This document shows, in pieces, positions 25,672 through 34,865 of a stretch of 64,000 nt of DNA. The stretch covers positions 207,411-271,410 of the forward strand of contig NZ_CACSLH010000001.1 in NCBI RefSeq assembly GCF_902706605.1. The letters are read 5' to 3'. The notes under the pieces were generated by a model that made no database searches, was not told the DNA's origin, and was given only the letters and a program-made list of their open reading frames with translations. The DNA is from Enterococcus sp. CSURQ0835. Lineage in GTDB: Bacteria; Bacillota; Bacilli; Lactobacillales; Enterococcaceae. A program made the position numbers and the translations under genes. Within the stretch, counting starts at the first letter, position 1, and every line of letters begins with the position of its first letter.

Positions 25672-25792
25672 GTTTTGGTGAAACGTTTGAACCAACAAAA
25701 GTCATTATACTCTTTTGATTTGATTTGACAAGCAAAAGCACTCAAAAAGATTTTACTTGCAAACCAAATATGCGTTTATTTTATTCATTATG

Positions 25793-25820
25793 TTGATTAT
25801 AACTGTTAGCGGTGTATAAT
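25793..25820 (+). promoter_or_regulatory. Promoter of the ccpN operon
   Basis: TTGATT (25793-25798), 16-bp spacer, TATAAT (25815-25820), then AGGAGG before the ATG at 25858. Confidence 0.75.
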
Positions 25821-25857
25821 GTAACGTAGACCAATAGTAAAATTTCCAGGAGGAATT

Positions 25858-26487
25858 ATGAACTTATCAGAACGGCAAGAAAAGATCATCGCGATCGTAA
25901 AAGACGGACAGCCGTTGAGCGGCGAAAAGATTGCCGATCAGTTAGGCATCTCACATGCAACGTTGCGGACTGACTTGTCTTTTTTAACGATGGCAGGGAT
26001 CTTAGAAGCAAGTCCCAAAGTCGGCTACACCTATACCGGCGTGGGGATCGAGCAATTTTTATTTGATAAAGTGTTTTCCGTCAAAGTAGAAGACATCATG
26101 GTGCCGCCTTTGTTGACGCCACAAGATACGTCAATCCACGACGCAATCACCAATATGTTTATGTATGATGTCGGTTCGATCTATGTGACCGACCAAGATC
26201 AACAACTAGTCGGTCTGCTTTCGCGAAAAGATTTATTGCGAGCAGCGTTGAACAGTAATTTACAAAACACACCCGTAGCCGTCGTGATGACGCGCGCGCC
26301 CCACATTAAGACGTGCACTCAAGAATATACGTTGTTAGAAGCTGGGACCGTGTTACTAGATTTCCAAGTCGATTCGTTGCCGGTAGTCAGTCAAGACAAT
26401 CCGAAAAAAGTCGTCGGCAAGATCACGAAGTCTCGCATTTTTAATTATATCATGCAGCAAGCAAAACAAACTGAAACTAATCGTTAG
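25858..26487 (+). CDS. ccpN: CcpN-like repressor with CBS domains
   Basis: A 209-aa protein with an N-terminal winged helix (about 1-60; EKIADQLGISHATLRTDLSFL) and two CBS domains (about 78-135 and 140-205; VEDIMVPPLLTPQDTS, VAVVMTRAPHIKTC). B. subtilis CcpN represses gluconeogenic genes and senses ATP/ADP through its CBS pair; there it also sits with yqfL next to glyS. Here it leads an operon with a YqfL-type protein and FBPase, consistent with control of gluconeogenesis. The ATG follows AGGAGG at 7 nt. Confidence 0.87.
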   Translation: MNLSERQEKIIAIVKDGQPLSGEKIADQLGISHATLRTDLSFLTMAGILEASPKVGYTYTGVGIEQFLFDKVFSVKVEDIMVPPLLTPQDTSIHDAITNMFMYDVGSIYVTDQDQQLVGLLSRKDLLRAALNSNLQNTPVAVVMTRAPHIKTCTQEYTLLEAGTVLLDFQVDSLPVVSQDNPKKVVGKITKSRIFNYIMQQAKQTETNR

Positions 26488-26499
26488 GAGTTAGATTTG

Positions 26500-27321
26500 A
26501 TGAAAAAAAGTGTTCCGCTTTATATGATCTCTGATGCAGTTGGTGAAACCTCATTGAAGTTAGTCAACGCCGTGACCGCCCAATTTCCGACGGTCTCCTT
26601 TGATTCAACGTATCGTTTCCCGTTTACGAAAGACCCCGAGGAATTGAAAGCTATTTTAGCAGATGCGTTAAAAGACAGCGCGATCGTCGTGATAACATTA
26701 GTTGACGAAGAATTGACAAAAATCGTCGCTGAGTTTAGCCAACGCACCGGCTTACAATACATCGATCTGATGAGTCCCTTTATGGATCTGATCCACAAAA
26801 AAACGGGCGTCGCACCAGTGGAAGAAGCGGGAATCGTCCACAAATTAAACCAAGAATACTTCAATCGAGTAGCGGCGATCGAATTTGCTGTGAAGTATGA
26901 TGACGGTAAAGATCCAAAAGGCTTTTTAGATGCCGACATCGTGTTACTAGGAATCTCACGGACTTCTAAAACACCGCTTTCGATGTATTTAGCTAACAAT
27001 CGCTATAAAGTGGCGAACTTGCCGCTGATCCCGGAAGTTCCGTTACCAGAGCAGATCAAAAAAGTACCGCAAGAAAAATTGATCGGTCTGATCTTGGAGC
27101 CGGAAGCCCAGCAAAAAATTCGAGCGAATCGTTTGCACTCGTTAGGCTTGAATGAAAACTCACGCTACGCGGATCTGGAACGGATCAAAGAAGAATTGGC
27201 GTATTCGTTAGAAACGTTTGACAAACTGGGAGCTAAAACGATCGATGTCACGAACAAATCGGTGGAAGAAGCGGCTTCATTGATCGTTGATTATTTAGAC
27301 AGTCTCGACCAAGCAGACTAG
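26500..27321 (+). CDS. YqfL/PDRP-family kinase/pyrophosphorylase (paralogue 1)
   Basis: A 273-aa DUF299 protein. Known members switch pyruvate,phosphate dikinase or PEP synthase off and on by ADP-dependent phosphorylation and Pi-dependent dephosphorylation. The nucleotide-binding loop GISRTSKTPLS lies near residue 150. ISDAVGETSLK at the start and FAVKYDDGKDPKGF are family marks. ATG 26500 has TAGGAG 9 nt upstream. It sits between ccpN and fbp, so it is part of the gluconeogenic control unit. A second copy lies at 42044. No PPDK or PEP synthase gene is in the window. Confidence 0.9.
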   Translation: MKKSVPLYMISDAVGETSLKLVNAVTAQFPTVSFDSTYRFPFTKDPEELKAILADALKDSAIVVITLVDEELTKIVAEFSQRTGLQYIDLMSPFMDLIHKKTGVAPVEEAGIVHKLNQEYFNRVAAIEFAVKYDDGKDPKGFLDADIVLLGISRTSKTPLSMYLANNRYKVANLPLIPEVPLPEQIKKVPQEKLIGLILEPEAQQKIRANRLHSLGLNENSRYADLERIKEELAYSLETFDKLGAKTIDVTNKSVEEAASLIVDYLDSLDQAD

Positions 27322-27333
27322 AAGGGAGTTTTT

Positions 27334-29262
27334 ATGTTATCGACGCGGGATAAGTATTACCAGATGTTGGAAAAAGAATTCACGACCAAAGAAGCAATCA
27401 TGACGGAGCTGATCAATTTAGAAGCGATCATGCATTTACCGAAAGGAACCGAGTTGTTTATCAGTGATATCCACGGGGAAGATGCCGCGTTTGATCACAT
27501 TTTACGCACCGGTGCCGGCAATATCAAAGAAAAAATCAATGACCTCTTCCATGATCGATTGACCGAATACGAAAAAAATAAACTGGCAATCTTAGTAGCT
27601 TACCCTCAAGAAGCGTTAGCCGACGAAAAATTTTACGCGTACAAAGACTGCTCATGGTACCGGAAAAAAATTCGCCAATTGCTAGAGTTATTGAGCTACT
27701 CTTCTACTAAGTATACACGGTCAAAAGTTCGGAAAGCGTTGCCGAAACAATTTGCGTATATCATTGAAGAACTCATGTACACCGATACGAATTACCACGA
27801 TAAAGCGACTTATTTTGATCAGATCTTACAGCATCTATTAGAACTGGATCAAGGAACGCCGTTTATCATCGCGTTGTGTCAAAGTATCCAGCGCTTAGTC
27901 GTGGATCATTTACATGTGGTGGGCGATATTTTTGACCGTGGGACTGGTGCAGAGCGGATCATGGACAAGTTAGCGAAACATCCTTCCCTTGATATCCAAT
28001 GGGGCAATCATGATATTTTGTGGATGGGCGCTTTTGCTGGCTCGCGGGCGTGTCTTTTGACATTGTTGCGAATCGCAGCACGTTATAATTATTTATATGA
28101 TATTGAACGCGCTTACGCTTTGAATTTACGACCTTTGTTCATGTATGCGGAAGAACATTACGGGAAAAATCCGATCTTCACACCAAAAGAAAAAAACGCA
28201 ACGAAAAGCTATTCCAGTGAAAGTCTGTTAGCTTTAGAAAAGGTGCATCAAGCTTTAGCGATTTTACAGTTCAAACTAGAAGGTCAACTGATCAAACGCC
28301 ATCCTGAATTTGCGATGACAGATCGTTTATTGTTCGACAAATTAGATTTGAAAACCAACACGATCACCTTAAATGGTAAAACTTATCCGTTACAAGGCAG
28401 TTGCTTCCAAATGCTGCAAAAAGATCCTTATGAATTGACCGCCCAAGAAGAGTATGTGGTGGAAAGTCTGCTGGCTTCTTTCCAAGGTTCTGTCAACTTG
28501 CAGCGTCACATGCAATTGCTGCTGGACAAAGGTTCCATGTACCTCGTCTACAACAATCACCTTTTGTTTCATGGTTGTATCCCGCTGACGGATGACGGAA
28601 AATTTTTACCGCTGAAAATCGCTGGTAAAGAACACGCCGGCAAAGATTTACTGAACTTTTTTGAAGAACAGATCCGCATCGGCTGTGAACAACAGACTAC
28701 GGATAGTCCGGCGGCTGATTTGATCTGGTATTGCTGGACCGGTAAAATCTCACCGCAATTTGGCAAGAGTGCCATGACGACTTTCGAACGGTATTTTATC
28801 GCGGATAAAAAGACACATGAAGAAGTAAAAAATAGTTACTATCGGTTTCGTGAGACTAAAGAAACGTGTGACATGATCTTAGCTGAGTTCGCTTTGTATT
28901 CCCCTCATTCTCGGATCATCAATGGTCACACACCGGTCAAAGCTAAAAAAGGCGAGTCACCGATCAAAGGCGAAGGTAAATTATTCGTCATTGATGGCGG
29001 CTTGTCCAAGGCCTATCACAAAACGACAGGGATCGCCGGCTACTCACTGTTGAACAATTCCTATGGGTTCCAACTGGTGACTCACGATGTCTTCACCTCC
29101 GTTCAAGATCTATTGGAAAAGCAGACCGACAAGACGTCGCTGAAAAAAGTGATCGACCAAGAATTGACCCGGACTTTGATCAAAGACACGACGATCGGCG
29201 AAAGCTTAGAAGAACAAATCGAAAGTTTGACTGGATTATTACACTATCAAGAAGTACTATAA
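27334..29262 (+). CDS. fbp: Fructose-1,6-bisphosphatase, class 3
   Basis: A 642-aa class III FBPase, which removes the C1 phosphate of fructose-1,6-bisphosphate, the committed gluconeogenic step. It carries the metallophosphatase motifs FISDIHGEDAAF (about 43-54), GDIFDRG, WGNHDILWMG (about 224-233) and NGHTPVK (about 531-537), together with FVIDGGLSKAY. The length is usual for the Firmicutes enzyme. GGGAG precedes the ATG. Third gene of the ccpN-PDRP-fbp operon, which ends in a hairpin at 29264-29315. Confidence 0.95.
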   Translation: MLSTRDKYYQMLEKEFTTKEAIMTELINLEAIMHLPKGTELFISDIHGEDAAFDHILRTGAGNIKEKINDLFHDRLTEYEKNKLAILVAYPQEALADEKFYAYKDCSWYRKKIRQLLELLSYSSTKYTRSKVRKALPKQFAYIIEELMYTDTNYHDKATYFDQILQHLLELDQGTPFIIALCQSIQRLVVDHLHVVGDIFDRGTGAERIMDKLAKHPSLDIQWGNHDILWMGAFAGSRACLLTLLRIAARYNYLYDIERAYALNLRPLFMYAEEHYGKNPIFTPKEKNATKSYSSESLLALEKVHQALAILQFKLEGQLIKRHPEFAMTDRLLFDKLDLKTNTITLNGKTYPLQGSCFQMLQKDPYELTAQEEYVVESLLASFQGSVNLQRHMQLLLDKGSMYLVYNNHLLFHGCIPLTDDGKFLPLKIAGKEHAGKDLLNFFEEQIRIGCEQQTTDSPAADLIWYCWTGKISPQFGKSAMTTFERYFIADKKTHEEVKNSYYRFRETKETCDMILAEFALYSPHSRIINGHTPVKAKKGESPIKGEGKLFVIDGGLSKAYHKTTGIAGYSLLNNSYGFQLVTHDVFTSVQDLLEKQTDKTSLKKVIDQELTRTLIKDTTIGESLEEQIESLTGLLHYQEVL

Positions 29263-29263
29263 T

Positions 29264-29315
29264 AAAAAACGCGTAAGCCATGAGTAGCCTGACTACTTTT
29301 GCTCACGCGTTTTTG
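29264..29315. terminator. Terminator after fbp
   Basis: Outer stem AAAAACGCGT / ACGCGTTTTT enclosing an inner GTAG / CTAC hairpin; T-runs on both sides. Confidence 0.85.
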
Positions 29316-29380
29316 TTTTCCCCGTGTCGAACTTTTCATCTCAACTTTTTTAGCGTATAGTTTTGGTTGAGGTGATCGTG

Positions 29381-30322
29381 GTGTTAACAGCTTATTTGAA
29401 TATTTTTCTGATTTTTGCGTTGATGTTCATCGGCTATTTTTTAACTTACAAACAATGGTTCACAGACCAAGTCGGGGATACGTTTTCTAAATTGATTTTG
29501 CAGATCGCATTACCGTGCAGTATGTTTTTGAATATCACGGAAAATTTTTCGCGCCAAGAGTTTTTGCAATTATTTACTGGCATGATCATTCCGATCTTAT
29601 CCATGATGTTGACGTTTAGCTTGAGTCTGATCTACGCGCGGCTGTTCAAGATCACTAAAAGCCGTTACGGGACTTTTTCCACGATGTTCACGTGTTCCAA
29701 TACGATTTTTATCGGCCTGCCCATCAACTTGGCGATCTTTGGTGGCAAAGCGGTACCGTATGTGTTGCTGTATTATATCGTGAATACGACGATCTTTTGG
29801 ACGCTCGGTGTCTACATGATCGCAAGCGACCATCCTAAGATCCAACAAGCCAAAGTCAGTTTCCACTTATTACCGATCTTAAAAAAAGTTTTCACGCCGG
29901 CTTTATTGGGCTTCATGATCGGCTTAGTTTGGGTCTTACTCCAACTGCCCCATTCAAAATCGTTCGATACTTTTTTAGGTTATCTCGCAAATTTGACCAC
30001 ACCGCTGTCGATGTTTGTCATCGGGATCATCGTCTATGCCACTGGGATCAAAAATTTGAAAATGAACAAAGATATTTTTGGCGTTTTGATCGGTCGTTTC
30101 GTTTTATCTCCTGCGATCGTGTGGGGATTGGGTCAAGTCATCCAGGTCCCGCAATTGATGCTTTCAGTCTTCATTATTCAAGCGGCGATGCCCGTCCAAA
30201 ATTCCGTGCCGATCCTCGCCCGGTCTTATGATGGGGATCAAGAATATGCCGCCTCTAGTTTAGGCTATTCCGTCTTGATCTATTTAGCGTATATCCCACT
30301 GTTGTTGAAATTGGTGTTGTAA
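29381..30322 (+). CDS. AEC (auxin efflux carrier)-family transporter 1
   Basis: A 313-aa membrane protein with about ten helices in two similar halves. Conserved AEC features include SKLILQIALPCSMFLNI in the first half and the QAAMPVQNSVPILARSY stretch near the end. Bacterial AEC members carry malate, malonate or other carboxylates; the substrate cannot be named. GTG 29381 is chosen (GAGGTG 6 nt upstream); upstream in-frame GTG and TTG codons overlap the ribosome site. A second AEC gene lies at 49514. Confidence 0.83.
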   Translation: MLTAYLNIFLIFALMFIGYFLTYKQWFTDQVGDTFSKLILQIALPCSMFLNITENFSRQEFLQLFTGMIIPILSMMLTFSLSLIYARLFKITKSRYGTFSTMFTCSNTIFIGLPINLAIFGGKAVPYVLLYYIVNTTIFWTLGVYMIASDHPKIQQAKVSFHLLPILKKVFTPALLGFMIGLVWVLLQLPHSKSFDTFLGYLANLTTPLSMFVIGIIVYATGIKNLKMNKDIFGVLIGRFVLSPAIVWGLGQVIQVPQLMLSVFIIQAAMPVQNSVPILARSYDGDQEYAASSLGYSVLIYLAYIPLLLKLVL

Positions 30323-30366
30323 GACCCAAAATCTTCCCTCACTTAGGCAATAAGATCGGTTCAAGT

Positions 30367-30372
30367 TATAAT
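30367..30372 (+). promoter_or_regulatory. -10 element of the Fst-like toxin mRNA
   Basis: A perfect TATAAT, with only a weak -35 (TTAGGC at 30343-30348, 18-bp spacing). It predicts an mRNA start near 30379 and a transcript of about 185 nt to the shared terminator. Confidence 0.6.
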
Positions 30373-30423
30373 GAAGTGCTGCCTGCTTTCCAGTTGAATT
30401 TTTCAGCTAGAGAGGAAGTGTCA

Positions 30424-30442
30424 GATGTGAATTACTTATTTA
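30424..30442. repeat. Direct repeat DR1 at the toxin start codon
   Basis: 19 bp covering the toxin start. It matches 30573-30591 at 17 of 19 positions, including 12 identical bases (ATTACTTATTTA). The copy at 30573 is transcribed from the opposite strand, so the antisense RNA can pair with the toxin start region. Confidence 0.85.
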
Positions 30443-30516
30443 ATTTCCTGCTTGGAATCACGGTTAGTGTGATTGACCATCTCATTAACAAGTGGCTAGA
30501 CTCCGAAAACGATTAA
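30427..30516 (+). CDS. Fst/par-like type I toxin peptide (29 aa)
   Basis: A 29-residue peptide, MNYLFNFLLGITVSVIDHL followed by INKWLDSEND: one hydrophobic membrane-spanning stretch and a charged end with the KWLD motif typical of Fst-type membrane toxins. It lacks the Pro-Ile-Phe-Val-Gly core of pAD1 Fst, so it is a divergent member. It starts at GTG after an AGAGGAAG site; an overlapping ATG reads straight into a stop. It lies in a toxin mRNA opposed by a short antisense RNA with a shared terminator and direct repeats, the par layout. Expression is presumably silenced by the antisense RNA. Confidence 0.72.
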   Translation: MNYLFNFLLGITVSVIDHLINKWLDSEND

Positions 30517-30533
30517 GGCAGCTAGCCCAATTT

Positions 30534-30565
30534 AAAAAGCCAGTGGTGGCCGCCACTGGCTTTTT
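30534..30565. terminator. Bidirectional terminator of the par-like locus
   Basis: GCCAGTGG / CCACTGGC stem with a 6-nt loop, flanked by five A and seven T, shared by the two convergent RNAs; the toxin mRNA and the antisense RNA overlap here. Confidence 0.88.
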
Positions 30566-30572
30566 TTGTGTA

Positions 30573-30591
30573 GATATGGATTACTTATTTA
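30573..30591. repeat. Direct repeat DR2 of the par-like locus
   Basis: Second copy of the 19-bp repeat, just downstream of the predicted antisense start. Differs from DR1 at two positions. Confidence 0.85.
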
Positions 30592-30659
30592 TAGTTTTAT
30601 CTTACTAACTTCCTAATAAGATGTCAAATTCGCGAATCCAAACCATTTTAGCATAGTCT

Positions 30660-32738
30660 TTACTTCGTCATCAATTTTTCGATGCTGGCTAATGCTTGGG
30701 CCATATCGGCGATTTTTGCTAGTTGGCGTAAGCGGTTGTTGCGGACTTTTTCATCGTCGACCATGACCATCGTTTGATCGAAGTAGCGTTCGATCACTGG
30801 TTGTAAGTCAGTCAATGTTTGATAGTTTTCCGCCATCGACTGATCACCAAATTTATCTTCTGCTGATTTGACTGCTTCATACAAGTCGTTTTCCGCAGTG
30901 TTTTCAAATAATTTCGGATCGATCGCACCGTCCAAGCTTTCAGGCTCTGCTTTTTTAGTTAAATTGATCACTCGAGTCAACGCTTCCATCGCGAGTTTGA
31001 AGTTTTCATCTTTTGTATGCTGATCAAAAATTTGGGCCGTTTTGAAAATCCGAGTCAAATCATCTTGCGTTGAATCCACCACTGCATCGATGATATCATG
31101 GCGAATATTTTTCAATGACAACCGTTGACGCAAACGACCTTTGAAAAAGTCGAACACTTCTTTTTGCTCTGGATCAAAGTGAAGGCCAAAGTTCAATTCG
31201 TCTTCGTTGATCGCATCAACGATCGCATGCTGCATGTCAGTGAATGGGAACGTCCAGTCTTTATCTTCAATGATGCGGACGATCCCGTAGGCTTGGCGGC
31301 GCAACGCATATGGATCGTTGGAACCACTTGGGATCATCCCGACTGCAAAAAAGCCTAGCATGCTGTCGAGCTTATCGGCGATGGCTAGAACCGCCCCGAT
31401 AGCCGATTGCGGTAACGCACCTTCTGAAGCGATCGGTAAATAATGTTCGCGGATCGCTTGGGCTACTGCCGGTGTCTCCCCTTTTAACAGTGCGTATTTT
31501 TCGCCCATGATCCCTTGTAATTCTGGAAACTCCCCTACCATGTTCGTTACTAAGTCAAATTTATAGATCTCAGCAGCGCGTTTCAAATCAGTCAGTTCCG
31601 TTTCGCTCAAACCGACCCGTGTTCCGATGATTTGGCTGATCACTGCCACCCGTTGCATTTTTTCATACATACTACCGATTTTTTCATGGAAGGTCACATT
31701 TTTTAATTTTTCCACACAGTCTTCAATCGACAGATTTTTATCTTCTTGATAGAAGAAATCGGCATCTTCCAAACGAGCGGTCAAAACTTTTTGATTGCCT
31801 TTGACCACGTTGTCTAATTTGACATCATTGCCGTTACGAACGGAAATAAAATGCGGCAAGAGTTCGCCTTTTTGATTGCGGACTTCAAAATAGCGTTGGT
31901 GTTCTTTCATGGACGTTACGAGCACTTCTTCTGGGATCGCTAAGAAACGTTCTTCAAAATCCCCCACAAAAACGGTTGGATACTCCACTAAATTGACGAC
32001 TTCTTCTAATAAGCTCGGATCAAGTTCAATCTGCCAATCGTGTTTTGCTGCGATTTTTTCAACTTGTGCCACGATCAACGCTTGACGTTTGTTGGCGTCA
32101 GCGATCACGAATTGTTCGCTTAATTTTTCTTCGTAGGCTTTCGGTTCAGCTAGTTCGACCGCGTCCCCTAAGAAACGATGGCCTTGCGTCGTGCGACCGG
32201 TTTTTACATCGACTACTTCAAAGGGGATCACTTCCTCATCTAGTAGTGCCACGATCCAGTGAATCGGCCGGACATACTCAAAGTTATACGTTCCCCAATG
32301 CATCTCGGTTGGAAAGTTCAAACTTTTAACGACTTCAGCTAATCCCGTTAACACTTCAGCACTCGTTTTTCCGTGGATATATTTGGTCACATACACGTAT
32401 TCGGTGCCATTTAATTCACGGAATGTGATCGCGTCTGTCGTCAAACCTTGACCGCGAACGAATCCTTCAGCAGCTTTTGACCAATTACCGGCTGCATCTT
32501 GCGCGATTTTTTTAGCAGGACCTTTGACTTCTTCTTGCACATCGTCTTGTTTGTCTGGGATATTGGTGACCCGAATCGCTAAACGGCGCGGAGTGGAAAA
32601 AGTTTCGATCGAATCATAGCTTAATTTTTGGTCTTCTAAAAATTTTGCGGTCTTGTCTTCTAATTGTTTGATGCTAGGCCACACGACATGTGCAGGCATT
32701 TCTTCTAAGCCGATTTCTAGTAATAAATTTTTCGCCAT
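30660..32738 (-). CDS. glyS: Glycyl-tRNA synthetase beta subunit
   Basis: A 692-aa beta chain of the bacterial alpha2beta2 GlyRS; it binds tRNA-Gly and completes the enzyme with GlyQ. It shows the family opening [15 protein letters not shown], an HD-like middle region and a C-terminal anticodon-binding domain. It starts 1 nt after glyQ with GAGGAAA upstream. Transcribed from the T-box-controlled promoter ahead of glyQ. Confidence 0.97.
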   Translation of the reverse strand: MAKNLLLEIGLEEMPAHVVWPSIKQLEDKTAKFLEDQKLSYDSIETFSTPRRLAIRVTNIPDKQDDVQEEVKGPAKKIAQDAAGNWSKAAEGFVRGQGLTTDAITFRELNGTEYVYVTKYIHGKTSAEVLTGLAEVVKSLNFPTEMHWGTYNFEYVRPIHWIVALLDEEVIPFEVVDVKTGRTTQGHRFLGDAVELAEPKAYEEKLSEQFVIADANKRQALIVAQVEKIAAKHDWQIELDPSLLEEVVNLVEYPTVFVGDFEERFLAIPEEVLVTSMKEHQRYFEVRNQKGELLPHFISVRNGNDVKLDNVVKGNQKVLTARLEDADFFYQEDKNLSIEDCVEKLKNVTFHEKIGSMYEKMQRVAVISQIIGTRVGLSETELTDLKRAAEIYKFDLVTNMVGEFPELQGIMGEKYALLKGETPAVAQAIREHYLPIASEGALPQSAIGAVLAIADKLDSMLGFFAVGMIPSGSNDPYALRRQAYGIVRIIEDKDWTFPFTDMQHAIVDAINEDELNFGLHFDPEQKEVFDFFKGRLRQRLSLKNIRHDIIDAVVDSTQDDLTRIFKTAQIFDQHTKDENFKLAMEALTRVINLTKKAEPESLDGAIDPKLFENTAENDLYEAVKSAEDKFGDQSMAENYQTLTDLQPVIERYFDQTMVMVDDEKVRNNRLRQLAKIADMAQALASIEKLMTK

Positions 32739-32739
32739 C

Positions 32740-33654
32740 TTATTTTTCCTCCCCGATCAATTTTTCAGCTGTCGCGCGATCCAACAATGGATAACCGGCT
32801 TTTTTCCGTTCCGCGACAAAGATCTTCGCAACACTGCGAGCCATATTCCGAATCCGAGCTAAGTAACCGGCCCGTTCTGTTACCGAAACCGCCCCCCGCG
32901 CATCAAGTAAGTTAAAGGTGTGGCTGCATTTTAAAATATAATCATACGCTGGATGCACGAGATTCAAATCCAGACAGCGACGTGCTTCTTGTTCAAATTT
33001 GTCAAAATTATCTAAGAGCATTTGCTGATTGCTGACTTCAAAGGAATATTTAGAATGTTCATATTCTGGCTGTTGGAAGATCTCGCCATATTTGACCCCG
33101 TTTGTCCAAGCTAAGTCATACACACTTTCCACTTCTTGAATATAAGAAGCTAACCGCTCGATCCCATATGTGATCTCTGACGTCACGGGATGACAAGGCA
33201 GACCGCCGACTTGTTGGAAATACGTGAACTGAGTGATCTCCATCCCGTCTAACCAAACTTCCCAACCAACACCAGCACAACCCATCGAAGGATTTTCCCA
33301 GTTGTCTTCTACAAAACGGATATCGTGTTCTAGCGGATCGATTCCTAATAAACGTAAACTGTCTAAATACAATTCTTGGATATTTTTCGGCGATGGCTTC
33401 ATCACGACTTGGAATTGATGGTGTTGATACAAGCGATTCGGATTTTCGCCGTAACGTCCATCTGCAGGCCGCCGAGAAGGCTCCACATACGCTGCATTCC
33501 ACGGTTCTGGTCCGATCGCGCGTAAAAATGTGTAGGGACTCATCGTGCCGGCACCTTTTTCAGTATCATAAGCTTGCATCAACATGCAGCCTTGCTCTGA
33601 CCAAAACTTTTGCAAAGTTAAGATCATGTCTTGTAACGTTAATGGTTGACTCAT
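32740..33654 (-). CDS. glyQ: Glycyl-tRNA synthetase alpha subunit
   Basis: A 304-aa catalytic class II subunit that activates glycine. Family landmarks [49 protein letters not shown] (split here only by reading) and [19 protein letters not shown] are intact. It has AGGAGGAAA upstream and is coupled to glyS. Its leader carries a T-box, so both subunits are induced when tRNA-Gly is uncharged. Confidence 0.97.
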   Translation of the reverse strand: MSQPLTLQDMILTLQKFWSEQGCMLMQAYDTEKGAGTMSPYTFLRAIGPEPWNAAYVEPSRRPADGRYGENPNRLYQHHQFQVVMKPSPKNIQELYLDSLRLLGIDPLEHDIRFVEDNWENPSMGCAGVGWEVWLDGMEITQFTYFQQVGGLPCHPVTSEITYGIERLASYIQEVESVYDLAWTNGVKYGEIFQQPEYEHSKYSFEVSNQQMLLDNFDKFEQEARRCLDLNLVHPAYDYILKCSHTFNLLDARGAVSVTERAGYLARIRNMARSVAKIFVAERKKAGYPLLDRATAEKLIGEEK

Positions 33655-33721
33655 CGTATTTCCTCCTCTAGTTCATCATGCAAAATGCGTGGCGATTAAA
33701 CGGCGATCCGTTTTTGAACAA

Positions 33722-33930
33722 ATAAAAAAGCCCTATGTCACAATCGACATAGGGACGTATAAACGCGGTTCCACCCTACTTCCAAGCAAAAACTTGGCAG
33801 CTCTTTTAGCTGATGCTCCCAAACGCCTTCGAAGCGACGGTTCTTGTTCCGGCTCCCACTATCCCGGATTCGCTAGGCAAAAAGCTCGTCGTCTTTTTTT
33901 GTTCAACGCACCTATTCACTTGTGTTCTAT
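33722..33930 (-). promoter_or_regulatory. T-box leader of glyQS
   Basis: On the minus strand the 14-nt T-box AGGGTGGAACCGCG (plus 33764-33777) precedes a terminator hairpin (CCCTATGTC / GACATAGGG, plus 33731-33754) and a T-run. Upstream hairpins form the specifier part; I cannot place the glycine specifier codon with certainty. Uncharged tRNA-Gly should favour the antiterminator. Confidence 0.92.
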
Positions 33931-33958
33931 GATAGTCGTAAGTCTAGATGTTTGTCAA
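33929..33958 (-). promoter_or_regulatory. glyQS promoter
   Basis: TTGACA (33958-33953), 18-bp spacer, TATCAT (33934-33929) on the minus strand, just ahead of the T-box leader. Confidence 0.75.
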
Positions 33959-34743
33959 TCATTTTCTTTTGGTTCCGGCTTTTTCAAAACAGCTTGCCAG
34001 CTGCTCATCTGATCAATGAACTTTTTACTTTTCAAATGCAGCCCGATGTATTCCTCATACAATTGATCCAGCGTTTGCCGGATAGCGGTCTTCGTTTCTG
34101 GTTTTAAATTGATCGAACTGATTTTTTCATAACTGATCGCCGCAAACAACCGTAAAAAATAAATCGCCCGCACATCCGCATGATAGCGATGAGGATCTAA
34201 GTGCCAATGGGTTTCGCACAAAATACCATTGTACTTCGAAGAAAAATCAAACCGTCCTTGCGTCTTTCCACAAACACCGCAACGCTGCCAATTCAAACTA
34301 ACCCCAAAACGCTGCATGACTTGCAATTCAAAAATATTCAAGATCGTCTCGCCATCTTCGCCGTCATTCATTTTATGCAGTGCTTCACTTGTAAACTGAT
34401 ATAGCTGCGGATCATACGTGTGGTCGTCAATCGCTGCATCCACTAGCCCTAAAATATAAGTCCCATAGGCGTTCAAAAAAATATCCGCTTGCAAGCGACG
34501 CAGCGGCGTGACTTCTTTAGCGCTATTTAAAAAAGACAGGCCTTCACTTTTGAAATTCCCCAAGTAGACTGCTTCAGTCAACGGCTGGATCGCCGAACGC
34601 AACGGATTATTGGGCCGTTGGATATTTTTGGCAAAAAACATTTGCTTTCCGGCAGATTCCGTAAAAATTTTGACCAGTTTATCTTTTTCTTTGTAATCCC
34701 GAGTAAATAAGATCAAGCCTTTTGATTCAACTAGATTCGCCAT
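33955..34743 (-). CDS. recO: DNA repair protein RecO
   Basis: A 262-aa RecO, which helps RecF and RecR load RecA on gapped DNA. It has an N-terminal OB-fold (VESKGLILFTRDYKEKD), a helical middle and a zinc-binding stretch (CGVCGKTQGRFDF ... GILCETH, about 150-175). ATG 34743 has GGAGG 7 nt upstream, preferred to GTG 34749. It follows era in the standard era-recO-glyQS order, with a ~120-nt gap that holds a short hairpin. Confidence 0.94.
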   Translation of the reverse strand: MANLVESKGLILFTRDYKEKDKLVKIFTESAGKQMFFAKNIQRPNNPLRSAIQPLTEAVYLGNFKSEGLSFLNSAKEVTPLRRLQADIFLNAYGTYILGLVDAAIDDHTYDPQLYQFTSEALHKMNDGEDGETILNIFELQVMQRFGVSLNWQRCGVCGKTQGRFDFSSKYNGILCETHWHLDPHRYHADVRAIYFLRLFAAISYEKISSINLKPETKTAIRQTLDQLYEEYIGLHLKSKKFIDQMSSWQAVLKKPEPKEND

Positions 34744-34865
34744 CTGCACCCCTCCATTAGCAAATTTCGTTCAAAAAAACTGGAAACGCATGGCGATCCC
34801 AGTTGTTCGTTTCAAGTTGTGACCACGTTGCTAATCGGTAAGACAAATGTGGTCACAGCTATTTT

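Larger units (their letters stand above)
30533..30592 (-). ncRNA. Candidate antisense RNA II of the par-like locus
   Basis: A minus-strand promoter TTGACA (30627-30622), 17-bp spacer, TAAGAT (30604-30599) predicts an RNA starting near 30592 and ending at the shared terminator, about 60 nt. Its 5' end is the complement of repeat DR2 (30573-30591), so it can bind DR1 at the toxin start. Size and layout match RNA II of pAD1 par. Confidence 0.65.

Noticed and set aside
26520..26999. 159-codon frame antisense to PDRP paralogue 1
   Set aside because: It mirrors a real conserved gene and has no ribosome site.
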